64,000 nt of DNA from Firmicutes bacterium UBA1739 (lineage in GTDB: Bacteria > Bacillota > Clostridia > Peptostreptococcales > Anaerovoracaceae). The notes below the pieces were generated by a model. The model was not told the origin of the DNA. It ran no database searches and worked only from the letters and a program-made list of their open reading frames with translations. Below are positions 42,666 to 51,349 of the stretch, one piece after another (the stretch's first letter is position 1; each line of letters begins with the position of its first letter). The stretch is taken from assembly GCA_002315385.1 (NCBI GenBank), contig DCHZ01000032.1, forward strand, positions 19,145 through 83,144, read 5' to 3'. A program made the position numbers and the translations under genes.

Positions 42666-43946
42666 ATGACGAAAAAATATTTTAGTATCATCACAGGATT
42701 TTGTATTATTTTTTTTGCGTTTTTTTTGTTTACTTTCGGATCATTTGCCGAAGAAAACTCATTATCGGTATTCATTAACGGCGAAAGTATTGAATTTGAT
42801 GATGATTTCGGAAGACCTTATATAGATTCCAACGGCAGGACCATGGTGCCGCTGAGAATCGTAACGGAAAAATGCGGATGTGATGTTAACTGGGACGGTG
42901 ATTACCGCATCGCTGTCGTTTCCAAAGGAGATACAGTTGTATCGGTACCTGTAGGAAAATCTGAGATTACTGTGAACGGAACTGTGAAAAAGACGGATAC
43001 GATGGCAGTAATCAATGATTCAAGGATTTATCTTCCTATACGCTGTGTTCTGGAAGCTTTCGGTTATTCTCTGGGTTATGACGGCAGCTCCAAAACAGTA
43101 AAGATTCTTTCTTTTGACGAATCAACAGGTTCAGTGCCTCTGACGGTTCATTTCATAGATGTGGAACAGGGTGACTGCGAATTCATTGATTTCGGTGAAT
43201 TTGAAGTACTCATTGACGGAGGACAATCTGATTATTCAGACAGGGTCATTTCTTATGTAACTCCTTTAATTGACGGAAACCTTGACGTATACATTGCCAC
43301 CCACCCGGATTATGATCATATAGGCGCAGCCGGGGCAATTATCCGCACATTTAAGATAGATACAATTATTCAGAGCGGGTATTCCAAGGATACCCAGGCA
43401 GGAAAAAGCTATTCAGAAGCTATTGCCGAAACTGACAGCAGAATAATCGATGATTACGATTTTACGATTGATATGGGCGGCGGTGCAGAGCTTCAGATAA
43501 TAGAAACCGGAGACGATTATGAAGCGGTAAACAATAATTCGGTGGTGGCTCTGCTGAAATACGGTAATACTAAGGTTTTGTTTACAGGTGATATGCAGAC
43601 AGATGCCGAAAACGCATCTCTTGAAAGGTTTGAGCCTGTAAATGTACTGAAGGTCGGACACCACGGTTCAAATACATCTTCCGGAGAAGCCTTCCTGGCA
43701 AAAATTTCTCCTCAGTATGCTGTTATCAGCTGTGCAAAAATCAACGGTGCATATCATCCCCACAAAAGAACATTGAACCGTCTTATTAATGCCGGTTCCA
43801 CTGTTTTAGCTACTTTTAAATCAGGAAATCTTATTATGACCGCGAACAGTAAAGATTTTTACTGGAACAAGATTGAGCCGCTGACGCTGAATGATGCCGG
43901 AATATATCACATCCCACTTCCGGAGCAAAACAGTGATGCACAATAG
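42666..43946 (+). CDS. Secreted ComEC/Rec2-type metallo-beta-lactamase with a stalk domain
   Basis: A 426-residue exported protein. A signal peptide or anchor covers residues 1-28 (FFAFFLFTFGSFAEE). A copper-amine-oxidase-N (stalk) domain follows (GRPYIDSNGRTMVPLRIVTEKCG, IYLPIRCVLEAFGY). The C-terminal metallo-beta-lactamase domain is like the ComEC/Rec2 hydrolase: VHFIDVEQGDC, ATHPDYDHIGA, LFTGDMQTDAE and LKVGHHGSNTSS. No ComEC membrane channel is attached. The ATG follows GGAGAAATACA. It may be an extracellular phosphodiesterase or nuclease; the substrate is unknown. Confidence 0.88.
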   Translation: MTKKYFSIITGFCIIFFAFFLFTFGSFAEENSLSVFINGESIEFDDDFGRPYIDSNGRTMVPLRIVTEKCGCDVNWDGDYRIAVVSKGDTVVSVPVGKSEITVNGTVKKTDTMAVINDSRIYLPIRCVLEAFGYSLGYDGSSKTVKILSFDESTGSVPLTVHFIDVEQGDCEFIDFGEFEVLIDGGQSDYSDRVISYVTPLIDGNLDVYIATHPDYDHIGAAGAIIRTFKIDTIIQSGYSKDTQAGKSYSEAIAETDSRIIDDYDFTIDMGGGAELQIIETGDDYEAVNNNSVVALLKYGNTKVLFTGDMQTDAENASLERFEPVNVLKVGHHGSNTSSGEAFLAKISPQYAVISCAKINGAYHPHKRTLNRLINAGSTVLATFKSGNLIMTANSKDFYWNKIEPLTLNDAGIYHIPLPEQNSDAQ

Positions 43947-43986
43947 AACATAGCTCCGCTTATGCCGAACAATATGGAGGAAGATT

Positions 43987-44817
43987 ATGAAAATGATTCA
44001 CATTACCGGCAGAACCTATACCATCGATCTGGACGGTACGTCTGCGGGAGTATATATGCTGAATGACAGAGATGCTGTTTTCATAGATACCGGAGAGGCA
44101 GACTCACGTGAACTGATACGCTTTCTGAGAGAATCGGAAATCATCCCAATAGTGATCATTAATACACATCTCCACATAGATCATATCGGAAATAATAAAG
44201 CTCTCTGTGATGAATACGGCTCTCGTGTATACTGTTCTCCGACTGAAGTCAGAGACAGATGTTCCGGATGCAGAGGCTTCGAAAAATATCTTACGCCAAA
44301 CTGTAAAGAAGGCCCGGAACTGATAGAAGGTGCGGTATTTACGTTTATCTCCACTCCGGGACATTCTTCCGGTCATCAGGCTGTAGTTACACCGGACAGA
44401 GTATGCTGCCTGGGAGATTCAATAATGTCAGTCTCGAAGCTGAAAAAATCACGCATTCCGTATGTATATGATTCAGGGAAAGCAATGCAGAGCATGAAAA
44501 AGCTGCTTTCAACAGATTATCCTTTTTATCTTGCGGCTCATAATGGTGTCATTGGGAAAACAGATATTAATAATACAATAACGGCCAACATCGAGAAGGA
44601 AGAAAAGCTGCGAACTATTATAAAAAATACAGTGACCGGAGGAATCACATTAGATAAGCTTGAATACAGGATTATGAAAGCGGCCGGTGTCACTAACCCG
44701 GTAACAATGAAACAATTCTGGATGCATGATTCGGTACGGACCAGAATCGATGAAATGGTCAAACACGGAAATTTAATGAAAAGAAATAAAAAAGTTTTTC
44801 CGGTAAAAAAAAGATAG
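43987..44817 (+). CDS. Metallo-beta-lactamase-fold hydrolase
   Basis: A 276-residue cytoplasmic MBL protein with the zinc motif NTHLHIDHIG (HxHxDH), later histidines in STPGHSSGHQ and a final AAHNG. The C-terminal 80 residues look like a small winged-helix domain, as in LACTB2-type enzymes. Cysteines in the insertion (CSGC, CKE, CCLG) are unusual. It lies 40 bp after the secreted MBL gene and ends at a shared terminator. Function not assigned. Confidence 0.87.
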   Translation: MKMIHITGRTYTIDLDGTSAGVYMLNDRDAVFIDTGEADSRELIRFLRESEIIPIVIINTHLHIDHIGNNKALCDEYGSRVYCSPTEVRDRCSGCRGFEKYLTPNCKEGPELIEGAVFTFISTPGHSSGHQAVVTPDRVCCLGDSIMSVSKLKKSRIPYVYDSGKAMQSMKKLLSTDYPFYLAAHNGVIGKTDINNTITANIEKEEKLRTIIKNTVTGGITLDKLEYRIMKAAGVTNPVTMKQFWMHDSVRTRIDEMVKHGNLMKRNKKVFPVKKR

Positions 44818-44860
44818 CTCATGGCATGCGGATGCTTATGCATGTTATGAGCTGTTTTTC
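44816..44860. terminator. Bidirectional terminator between MBL and exonuclease genes
   Basis: Stem AGCTCAT (44816-44822) with ATGAGCT (44847-44853), plus an inner GCATGC pairing. GTTTTTC follows on the plus strand and ATCTTTTTTTT on the minus strand. It overlaps the stop of the exonuclease gene. Confidence 0.8.
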
Positions 44861-45527
44861 AATTAAATACTATTTTGCTGAAATCGAACACATCTCCCAG
44901 AGTAAAGGAGTTTTCAGATTTGGGCTTCATGGCTGCGATTATCTTATCAAAATGCTCTTTTCTGTTTTCCTCATCTCTGGCCGTAGCCAAAAGAACGGCA
45001 GTGTTTCTTGCATCATACAAAGCATCATGCTGGCGTCCTTCAAAATCAATCCCGGCATACATAAGAGCTTCCTTCAGTGAAATCTTTTTCTCAATACCCA
45101 GGAGTTCACCGAATTCATGCTGAAAATCACACCATTCACTGAGCAGAAAATCCTCACGGTCAGTAGTAATGTACTGTTTCATAACGATTTCTTTTTTTAT
45201 CTGCATCAGATCACTTTCACTCCACTGGCAGAACTGAATCTCATCATTCAGGTTTTCGCACCATTTAATAAACATATTAAGTGCGTTTTCAAAATCCGGT
45301 GCATTTTCTACCATAGAAGTAGTAATGCCTGTAAGCCGCTCATATTTTTTTTCAATTACAGAATTAAACGAAGGTTTGATGTATGTATAGAAACTGTCGA
45401 TTTCACTATAGCTGTCATCTAAAGCCACAGCCCCTATTTCTATTATTTCCATATTACCGGTATCATGAATTTTTCTGTATTCTGCCGAAACCGGATTCAT
45501 TTCCAAATCCACAACTACATATTTCAT
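44859..45527 (-). CDS. DEDDh 3'-5' exonuclease (KapD/ERI-1-like)
   Basis: A 222-residue exonuclease-fold protein: VVDLEMNP (first acidic pair), NAPDFENAL, CQWSESDLMQI and the final HDALYDARNTA carrying the histidine and last aspartate of DEDDh enzymes. It resembles KapD/ERI-1 more than DnaQ epsilon. In B. subtilis KapD inhibits the KinA sporulation pathway; here it could simply process RNA ends. Confidence 0.87.
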   Translation of the reverse strand: MKYVVVDLEMNPVSAEYRKIHDTGNMEIIEIGAVALDDSYSEIDSFYTYIKPSFNSVIEKKYERLTGITTSMVENAPDFENALNMFIKWCENLNDEIQFCQWSESDLMQIKKEIVMKQYITTDREDFLLSEWCDFQHEFGELLGIEKKISLKEALMYAGIDFEGRQHDALYDARNTAVLLATARDEENRKEHFDKIIAAMKPKSENSFTLGDVFDFSKIVFN

Positions 45528-45606
45528 TATTTTTCCTCACTTCACGCCTGAAACGGAAGCATTAATCAATTGATTAATACGTATTCCAAAATGAACAGAT
45601 TTAGCT

Positions 45607-45628
45607 CCCCCGAATATCACACCGGGGG
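45607..45628 (-). terminator. GC-rich hairpin after the DUF3298-like lipoprotein gene
   Basis: Stem CCCCCG (45607-45612) with CGGGGG (45623-45628), 65 bp after the lipoprotein stop. There is no T run, so it may be a weak or factor-dependent terminator. Nothing else is seen in this 166-bp gap. Confidence 0.35.
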
Positions 45629-45693
45629 ATGCAACCGTTATCATTAAAATTATAAAGTATTGAAAATAAAAATCAAGCAGATTCCCTTGAGTA

Positions 45694-47709
45694 TCAGTTG
45701 AAAATTTTGAGATTATCGCAGCCCAGATTTCTGTAATTGAAATCATACAGCGAAGCTGATAACGTATCTCTCATAGTATCATCATTTCCGTACTTTTCAT
45801 TTAAGATTTTATCAAGAGCTTCGTAATCATATCTTACATATATACTGCTTTCCATGACTTCAAAGCCTTCAATAAGCTTATATGCATCATTCCATATAGC
45901 TTTAAGCTCTTTTTTTGAAGCAGGAGTGCCTTCAGGATAGAGGTGCTTCATATTTTCCTCATATTGAGCATAAAATGCACTGAACATCACTTTTGTATAA
46001 TCTGATTCATCATTAAACAGATTTTTAAGCTCGAGGGGTTTTGCGGAGCCGGGTCCGAAGCAGTAAACCCTGTCATCATAAACTGATGCATCATCCAGAT
46101 AATTATCATTTGAATAAAAATCAAAATAGTCCGTGATATAAATCGATACATATCCTCCGTAACAGCTGCCGTGACGTATACTGTGAACACCGCTGCCTGT
46201 AATATTTCTGCCGGGTCTGTTTTTCATAATCTGTTTATATCTTTCGTTAATTGTTTCTTTTTTTATACTATCCGGGAAAAGATTTGCTCCGATAAACCTT
46301 TTTACTCCGTCAGGCATATCATTATTGTATTCCGCACTGCATTCCACAATCAGTTCATTCGATTCTTCAGGAGCATTTTTGCCTGTCTCTTCAGCAACAT
46401 TTATGCTTTTATTCGTTTCTTCAACCTTATTGATGTCATATTTTATTTCTCTTAACAGATATGATACCTTTTCATCTTCATAGATTCCGGCACTGCCGTC
46501 ACTGAAGCGGGTTTCCACAACACTGTCTTCTCCCGGTTCGAGTTTGATTTCCTGAGGATAATAACCGTAACATAAATTTATTTCCGGAGTGGAATCGTCG
46601 AAAATCAGGTTTATGCCGTCTGTATCGACAGTAAATTTCTGTTCATCTGTTATTCCTTTGAACGGTGCCGTAAAACTGAGATTTTCACTGTAATATGAAT
46701 TAACATTTTCACCGTCCTCTGACTGCAAAGTCATATTATCTATATAATTATTAATATAATTCCTGTAGTCTGCGGAATCGGCAAACAGATCCTTCAATAA
46801 TATCTCTTTTCCTGTGTTCAGATCAAAATTAATTGTTTCCACTTTTGAATAATCTACGGAATCCTCCACATAGCCGTAGCGATTGGCTTTTGAAGGATTG
46901 CCGTATGTGAAATTGCCCATGCATTTTAAAGATAAGATATTATTAAAGCTGCCGCAAATCAGTATATTAACGCGTGTATTAATCAGAATCATGTCATCCT
47001 CTATATCCTGCATTATTCCTCTGTAGGAAGGGATTTCCGTGTCATTTTTCATGTCAGTATATACCTGATAAATTCTGCTGTTTATTTTTTGCTGTACACT
47101 TTTATCTTTTAATCCGGAGATTTCAATATACGTACCTTCCGAATAATTATCGGAGTCGGAATCGGTTTTCGTATTATTTCCCGAAATTCCCTCGTAATTA
47201 TGAGAAGCTGACGCCGAATCTGCTTTATTATCAGCATTTTCATAGTCCTGATCATTGTCTTCAGTCTGATTCCCGCTGTTTCTCACATAAGCCTGAGGCA
47301 CAACAGCAGCCTCATCCGAAGCCGGAGCCTTTTCCGTTTCGGCTTTGTCCTGAGTCTCAGGATAAGTTACAGTAATATCATTACCTGTGCCTTCCGAATC
47401 GTTGTTTTTATCACCGTCAGGATGTTCCGAATCATCAGTCGATGTGTTTTCTTCCTGTTTTTCTTCTGACTCAGACTGTGAAGAATCGGCATTCTCTGAA
47501 GTCCTGTCTGTCATTTCGGTTTCGGTTTTAATCCGGTCCGGGTTTTCCTCAATAGTATTAATCGTAATATTATTTGAAATCAGATAGTCGGCTTTGCCGG
47601 AATCAGACACTTCCGCCTTATTTGTCGAACAGCCTGCCACAACCGTCAGGAACACTAATAATAACGCAGTGATGACCGCAATTTTTTTAAAGATCCGCAT
47701 TTCGAACAT
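45694..47709 (-). CDS. Large lipoprotein with two DUF3298-like units
   Basis: A 671-residue lipoprotein. The signal is MRIFKKIAVITALLLVF then VAGCS, with the lipobox cysteine. Residues about 30-200 are an Asp/Glu/Ser-rich, probably disordered linker. The rest resembles DUF3298/DUF4163 (RsiV-type) domains: one unit has NFDLNTGKEILLKDLFADSADY and a second has LELKNLFNDESDYTKVMF, suggesting an internal duplication. The start at 47709 follows GGGGAGG and overlaps the upstream lipoprotein gene by 23 bp. It may bind or sense an extracellular ligand; function unknown. Confidence 0.8.
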   Translation of the reverse strand: MFEMRIFKKIAVITALLLVFLTVVAGCSTNKAEVSDSGKADYLISNNITINTIEENPDRIKTETEMTDRTSENADSSQSESEEKQEENTSTDDSEHPDGDKNNDSEGTGNDITVTYPETQDKAETEKAPASDEAAVVPQAYVRNSGNQTEDNDQDYENADNKADSASASHNYEGISGNNTKTDSDSDNYSEGTYIEISGLKDKSVQQKINSRIYQVYTDMKNDTEIPSYRGIMQDIEDDMILINTRVNILICGSFNNILSLKCMGNFTYGNPSKANRYGYVEDSVDYSKVETINFDLNTGKEILLKDLFADSADYRNYINNYIDNMTLQSEDGENVNSYYSENLSFTAPFKGITDEQKFTVDTDGINLIFDDSTPEINLCYGYYPQEIKLEPGEDSVVETRFSDGSAGIYEDEKVSYLLREIKYDINKVEETNKSINVAEETGKNAPEESNELIVECSAEYNNDMPDGVKRFIGANLFPDSIKKETINERYKQIMKNRPGRNITGSGVHSIRHGSCYGGYVSIYITDYFDFYSNDNYLDDASVYDDRVYCFGPGSAKPLELKNLFNDESDYTKVMFSAFYAQYEENMKHLYPEGTPASKKELKAIWNDAYKLIEGFEVMESSIYVRYDYEALDKILNEKYGNDDTMRDTLSASLYDFNYRNLGCDNLKIFN

Positions 47710-48625
47710 AACCGTTTGCCTCCCCGAGTTTCTGACCTTCCTCACTTGTTATCCAGTCGATTATTTTCCTTAGAATTTCATTGTCAGCATCTGATTTTCT
47801 GATAATTACCTGAGACTGATTAATCAGCGGATATGTTCCGTCTGCGATTGTATCATCTCCGGGAATAATACCGTCAATGGCCAGCAGTTTGATCCGGTCG
47901 TTGTAATGCATGTTTGCTACGTAATAATAGTAAGAGTATCCTATTGCCCCCTCACTGTTCTTATAAGAAGCCACCGCATCTACAATTCCACCCATATCCT
48001 CTATCATTCGTTCCTGTGGTGCTTTCATTATTTCATTCTGAGGAATTATGAATCTGTACATACCTGTCTGACTTCCGGAGCCCTCGGAGCGCTGATATGC
48101 AATTATTTCTTCGTCATCACCACCGACATCCTTCCAGTTGGTAATTTTACCGGCATAGATGTCATGCAGCTGATCAACGGTCAGTGAATCCACCGGGTTA
48201 TCTTTATTTACAAAGAAAACAAAGCCTCCGTTAAGAAACGGTGTGCAGTAAAACTCAACATCCTGCTCGGCAGCTTCCTTAACCTGATCCTCTGACGGAA
48301 GAGAGCAGAAAATCATATCCGCATCTCCACTGATAAGATTACTGAATGCACCATCTGTGGTACTGCACCTGACATATTTTCTTGCTTCTTCCACAGGGAT
48401 ATCCAGCATGGCTGCTGCCATGGCTTCGTAATACGGAGCCAGAGCCGTGGCTCCGTCAATTTCGGGAAATTCATCGGGACTGAGCTTCAGGCTGCACTGC
48501 ACGGGAAGGTTATTATCCTTTTCAGCCTTACCGGCAGACTCCTGTTTTCCACTATCAGAGCAGGCACACAATACCATAATAAAAGCAAGGGTAATACCCA
48601 GCAAACAGATTATCTTTCTTTTCAT
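47687..48625 (-). CDS. PstS-like phosphate-binding lipoprotein
   Basis: A 312-residue solute-binding lipoprotein. Lipobox signal MKRKIICLLGITLAFIMVLCACS. The PBP-like fold has DGATALAPYYEAMAAAML near the start (phosphate-site type loop), AYQRSEGSGSQTGMYRF in the middle and SEGAIGYSYYYYV. The SGSQT segment matches the phosphate-binding motif of PstS. No pstC, pstA or pstB is in the window, so the partner transporter is elsewhere or the protein acts as a sensor. The ATG at 48625 follows GGAGGCGGAATT. Confidence 0.85.
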   Translation of the reverse strand: MKRKIICLLGITLAFIMVLCACSDSGKQESAGKAEKDNNLPVQCSLKLSPDEFPEIDGATALAPYYEAMAAAMLDIPVEEARKYVRCSTTDGAFSNLISGDADMIFCSLPSEDQVKEAAEQDVEFYCTPFLNGGFVFFVNKDNPVDSLTVDQLHDIYAGKITNWKDVGGDDEEIIAYQRSEGSGSQTGMYRFIIPQNEIMKAPQERMIEDMGGIVDAVASYKNSEGAIGYSYYYYVANMHYNDRIKLLAIDGIIPGDDTIADGTYPLINQSQVIIRKSDADNEILRKIIDWITSEEGQKLGEANGYVRNADL

Positions 48626-48650
48626 AATTCCGCCTCCATATTCCTTTTGA

Positions 48651-49445
48651 CTAAAATTGTTCATTAATAAAGCCTGTTGCGATACAGTCGTATCTGACGG
48701 CTTTCCCTGACAAAGAATAAGAGGGCTTTTTCCCCCCGAGAAAAGCACCCTTCAGAGGTCTTTTGATTATTATTCTCATCGGAGAAGCACTTATCGCAGC
48801 GTTCAGCAGTGATTCTTCATCGTCACAGGGACGTTCAAGATGATGCAGCAGCTGAAATTTCTTTTTTACAAGAGAGCTCTTCTTTCTTTCGGGAAACATA
48901 GGATCCAGATAAATAATATCCGGTTTATTTCTGTTTATTTTCATTCCTTCTATACTGTCCCCTTCAATGAGCTTCATTCGTTGAATTACATCAGATAATT
49001 CGGGGTCTCCGGCTGCACGATGCATAGCATCCTTTAACAATGCGGCAATGACCGGATCCGATTCGTACATTACCACATTATACCCCGCTCCGGCCAGCAG
49101 AAAGGAATCCTCTCCAAGACCTGCTGTAGCATCAACTACATTAAGAGTTTCATTGCTCCGGCCTTTTATTCCGGCTGCTTTAACCAGAAGCTCCCCGTAC
49201 AGATTATTTGTTTTCAGCCTTCTCCGCATTCCGGAGAAGTCTCCTCTCAGTTCAAGCTTTCCGTCCGTCAGAGTCAGGCCTTTTTCACTGTATTTAAGGT
49301 AAAGCTTACTTCCGTTTTCAACTTCGGATTTAATGCCGAAATCAACACCGAGATGTTCTGCCAGGTGTTCCCCTTTTTTCTCATATTCTACATCAGTACA
49401 GATTACGGACAGTATTTCTTTATAATTGATTTTTTCGTATTTCAT
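48651..49445 (-). CDS. rsmJ: RsmJ-like 16S rRNA (guanine) methyltransferase
   Basis: SAM-dependent methyltransferase of 264 residues. The SAM-binding motif VDATAGLGEDSFLLAGAG, acidic MYESDPVIAALL and catalytic YLDPMFPERKKSSLVKKK are those of RsmJ (YhiQ), which methylates G1516 of 16S rRNA in E. coli. The family is best known from Gammaproteobacteria. An alternative is a related methyltransferase with another RNA site. It lies 25 bp before the PstS-like gene, same strand. Confidence 0.82.
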   Translation of the reverse strand: MKYEKINYKEILSVICTDVEYEKKGEHLAEHLGVDFGIKSEVENGSKLYLKYSEKGLTLTDGKLELRGDFSGMRRRLKTNNLYGELLVKAAGIKGRSNETLNVVDATAGLGEDSFLLAGAGYNVVMYESDPVIAALLKDAMHRAAGDPELSDVIQRMKLIEGDSIEGMKINRNKPDIIYLDPMFPERKKSSLVKKKFQLLHHLERPCDDEESLLNAAISASPMRIIIKRPLKGAFLGGKKPSYSLSGKAVRYDCIATGFINEQF

Positions 49446-49477
49446 TTAACTTACTTTCCCAATCAATGCAGACGCAT

Positions 49478-50029
49478 TCAAATCAGTTTTATCAGCTTAC
49501 AATTCTGTATACCATAGCTCCAGAATTCTTCCGGAGGAAGATTTTTTATCTGTGAAATTATGCTGCAGTTCATGGCACCGTGACCTACAATGAGAATTGA
49601 ATTATTCTCATTTTCCCGGGAAAAGACAGTTTTCTTTAAAAAATCCCCGGTTCTTTTATTCAGTTCTTCAAAGCTTTCCGCATTTCTGTCCGGAGAGAAT
49701 TTTTCCGGGCAGCGGAAAAACATTCTTATGGGACTGTCATACGGATGCTCGTCAATGCCGGTACCTTCATATTCTCCGAAGTTCATCTCTATAAGTCTCT
49801 CATCTTTTATCACAGGAACATTCCTGCCTTTCATAATAATCTCCGCTGTTTCTTCGGCCCGCACCAACGGAGATGTGTAGCATACATCAAAATGAATGTC
49901 GGCATATTCTTCTGCTGCTTCAAGAGCCATCCGCCTGCCTTCATCGTTAAGAGGAATATCTGTACGCCCCTGCATAATTCTCTTTCTGTTCCAATCCGTA
50001 ATTCCGTGTCTAATAATATACAATTCCAT
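49478..50029 (-). CDS. Histidine phosphatase (phosphoglycerate-mutase-like) family protein
   Basis: A 183-residue enzyme with the phosphohistidine motif YIIRHGITDWN at the N-terminus, GRTDIPLNDEGR, TSPLVRAEETAEII, ERLIEMNFGEYEG and the second histidine in LIVGHGAMN. This matches small broad-specificity phosphatases (GpmB/CobC/PhoE type). The substrate cannot be told. Confidence 0.9.
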   Translation of the reverse strand: MELYIIRHGITDWNRKRIMQGRTDIPLNDEGRRMALEAAEEYADIHFDVCYTSPLVRAEETAEIIMKGRNVPVIKDERLIEMNFGEYEGTGIDEHPYDSPIRMFFRCPEKFSPDRNAESFEELNKRTGDFLKKTVFSRENENNSILIVGHGAMNCSIISQIKNLPPEEFWSYGIQNCKLIKLI

Positions 50030-50038
50030 AACTATTAA

Positions 50039-51169
50039 CTATCTCCCGGTAAATATATTTCTAATACGCTCTCCGGCAATCTCCCCTACATGTTTTCTTA
50101 ACTTGGATACTCCGCTTTTTACGGCTGCTCGTTTACTGCTGTCCATAATTCTGTATTTCTTTACGGCAGCCCTTATCAGTTTAAGCGTATTGCTGTCTTC
50201 CTCTCCTATGGTTTTTTCATCGGAGGCGGTTGCCAGCTCATACAGAATATCGCTGAACTCTTTTCGCTCTTCCAGAGACATTGATTCAAGCCATGCTTCA
50301 ATCAGCTGTTCTCCGCTTTTTCCTATATTCGTTCTGTTTTCGGCTCTGACAAACTGTGTTCCCGTCACCATCCATGAAAACGGTATATGCTGTCTGACGG
50401 AAACCTCCGAGCTCTTAATAGTGATGTAATCCTCCTTTTCCATCATTACTCCGATAATTGAGGACTCGGGAATAAAAGTGATTACTTTTTCACTGATATC
50501 TCTGTATTCCGGACTGTTAATGAAGCTTCTGCTGAAACCCGGGCCGTCATTATCATAAATCTGAATCAGTTTTTTCTTCCCGCTTTCAGACAGGTGGGCT
50601 CCCGCCCATACTGCAACATTTCCACCCTTGGAATGACCGCCTATTCTCATTGGTCGATTGAATCTGTTATGAATACGTTCCGCGTATTTTTCGGCCTCCA
50701 GCTGGGACGGGATTCTGTCCATGAATGTAAGATTAAAATCCTCTTTCCATCCCACCAGTGAAACATCGGTTCCTCTGAAAGCGGTAAATACAGTATTGTC
50801 TTTCAGAATAAAGTTTACTGCCGAAAACTGCATTTCACGTTCCTCGCTCACAGTATTTTCATAATCTGAAACGTAAGTACCTGCAAATCGGGCACTTTTC
50901 GCTGCTTTTATAGCCAGATCCAGAGTTATTCTCATTAAATCTGTTGCGGAACCGTTGTATCTGATTTTTTCGGGCTGAACCTTACAGCAGCGGATTGCAC
51001 TTTCAAGTGTTACTATTCTACCGCCTTTAGTACAGGAATAATCAAGATATGACAGAATTGTCAGAATGAGAGCATCTACCTCGTTAAACTCGCTTTCTTT
51101 AAAAGACAGGTCTCCTCTCCATTCAAGATAATCGAAAACATTATTCTTTTTTAAAGCTTCCTTAGCCAT
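50039..51169 (-). CDS. DUF2974 (Mbeg1-like) alpha/beta-hydrolase-type protein
   Basis: A 376-residue protein of the DUF2974 family, related to lipases. It begins NVFDYLEWRGDLSFKESEFNEVDALIL, contains TAFRGTDVSLVGWKEDFNLTF and GGHSKGGNVAVWAGA, a G-x-S-x-G nucleophile elbow, with later acidic and histidine residues as triad candidates. Probably a cytoplasmic esterase or lipase. The ATG at 51169 follows GAGAGGTGTATATT; the in-frame GTG at 51178 lies inside that site. Confidence 0.88.
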   Translation of the reverse strand: MAKEALKKNNVFDYLEWRGDLSFKESEFNEVDALILTILSYLDYSCTKGGRIVTLESAIRCCKVQPEKIRYNGSATDLMRITLDLAIKAAKSARFAGTYVSDYENTVSEEREMQFSAVNFILKDNTVFTAFRGTDVSLVGWKEDFNLTFMDRIPSQLEAEKYAERIHNRFNRPMRIGGHSKGGNVAVWAGAHLSESGKKKLIQIYDNDGPGFSRSFINSPEYRDISEKVITFIPESSIIGVMMEKEDYITIKSSEVSVRQHIPFSWMVTGTQFVRAENRTNIGKSGEQLIEAWLESMSLEERKEFSDILYELATASDEKTIGEEDSNTLKLIRAAVKKYRIMDSSKRAAVKSGVSKLRKHVGEIAGERIRNIFTGR

Positions 51170-51252
51170 AATATACACCTCTCAATTGCCGGAAGGTTCG
51201 ATTTTCTATTTCAGTATAGCACTGAACATTATCTCATTCAATCCTGATAATC

Positions 51253-51309
51253 AAAAAAAAAACGACAGCTCCCGGTATCATCATATACATTGATAATACC
51301 GGAAACTGT
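51253..51309 (-). terminator. Intrinsic terminator after the DUF975-CmpB gene
   Basis: Long stem ACAGTTTCCGGTAT / ATACCGGGAGCTGT with an AT loop, followed on the minus strand by ten Ts. Confidence 0.9.
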
Positions 51310-51349
51310 TGAAATCAGAGCGAGCAATGTACTTTTTACACGCCATGTA

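Noticed and set aside
47687..48625. Complete phosphate uptake operon (pst)
   Set aside because: Only a PstS-like binding protein is present; no permease or ATPase genes are adjacent.
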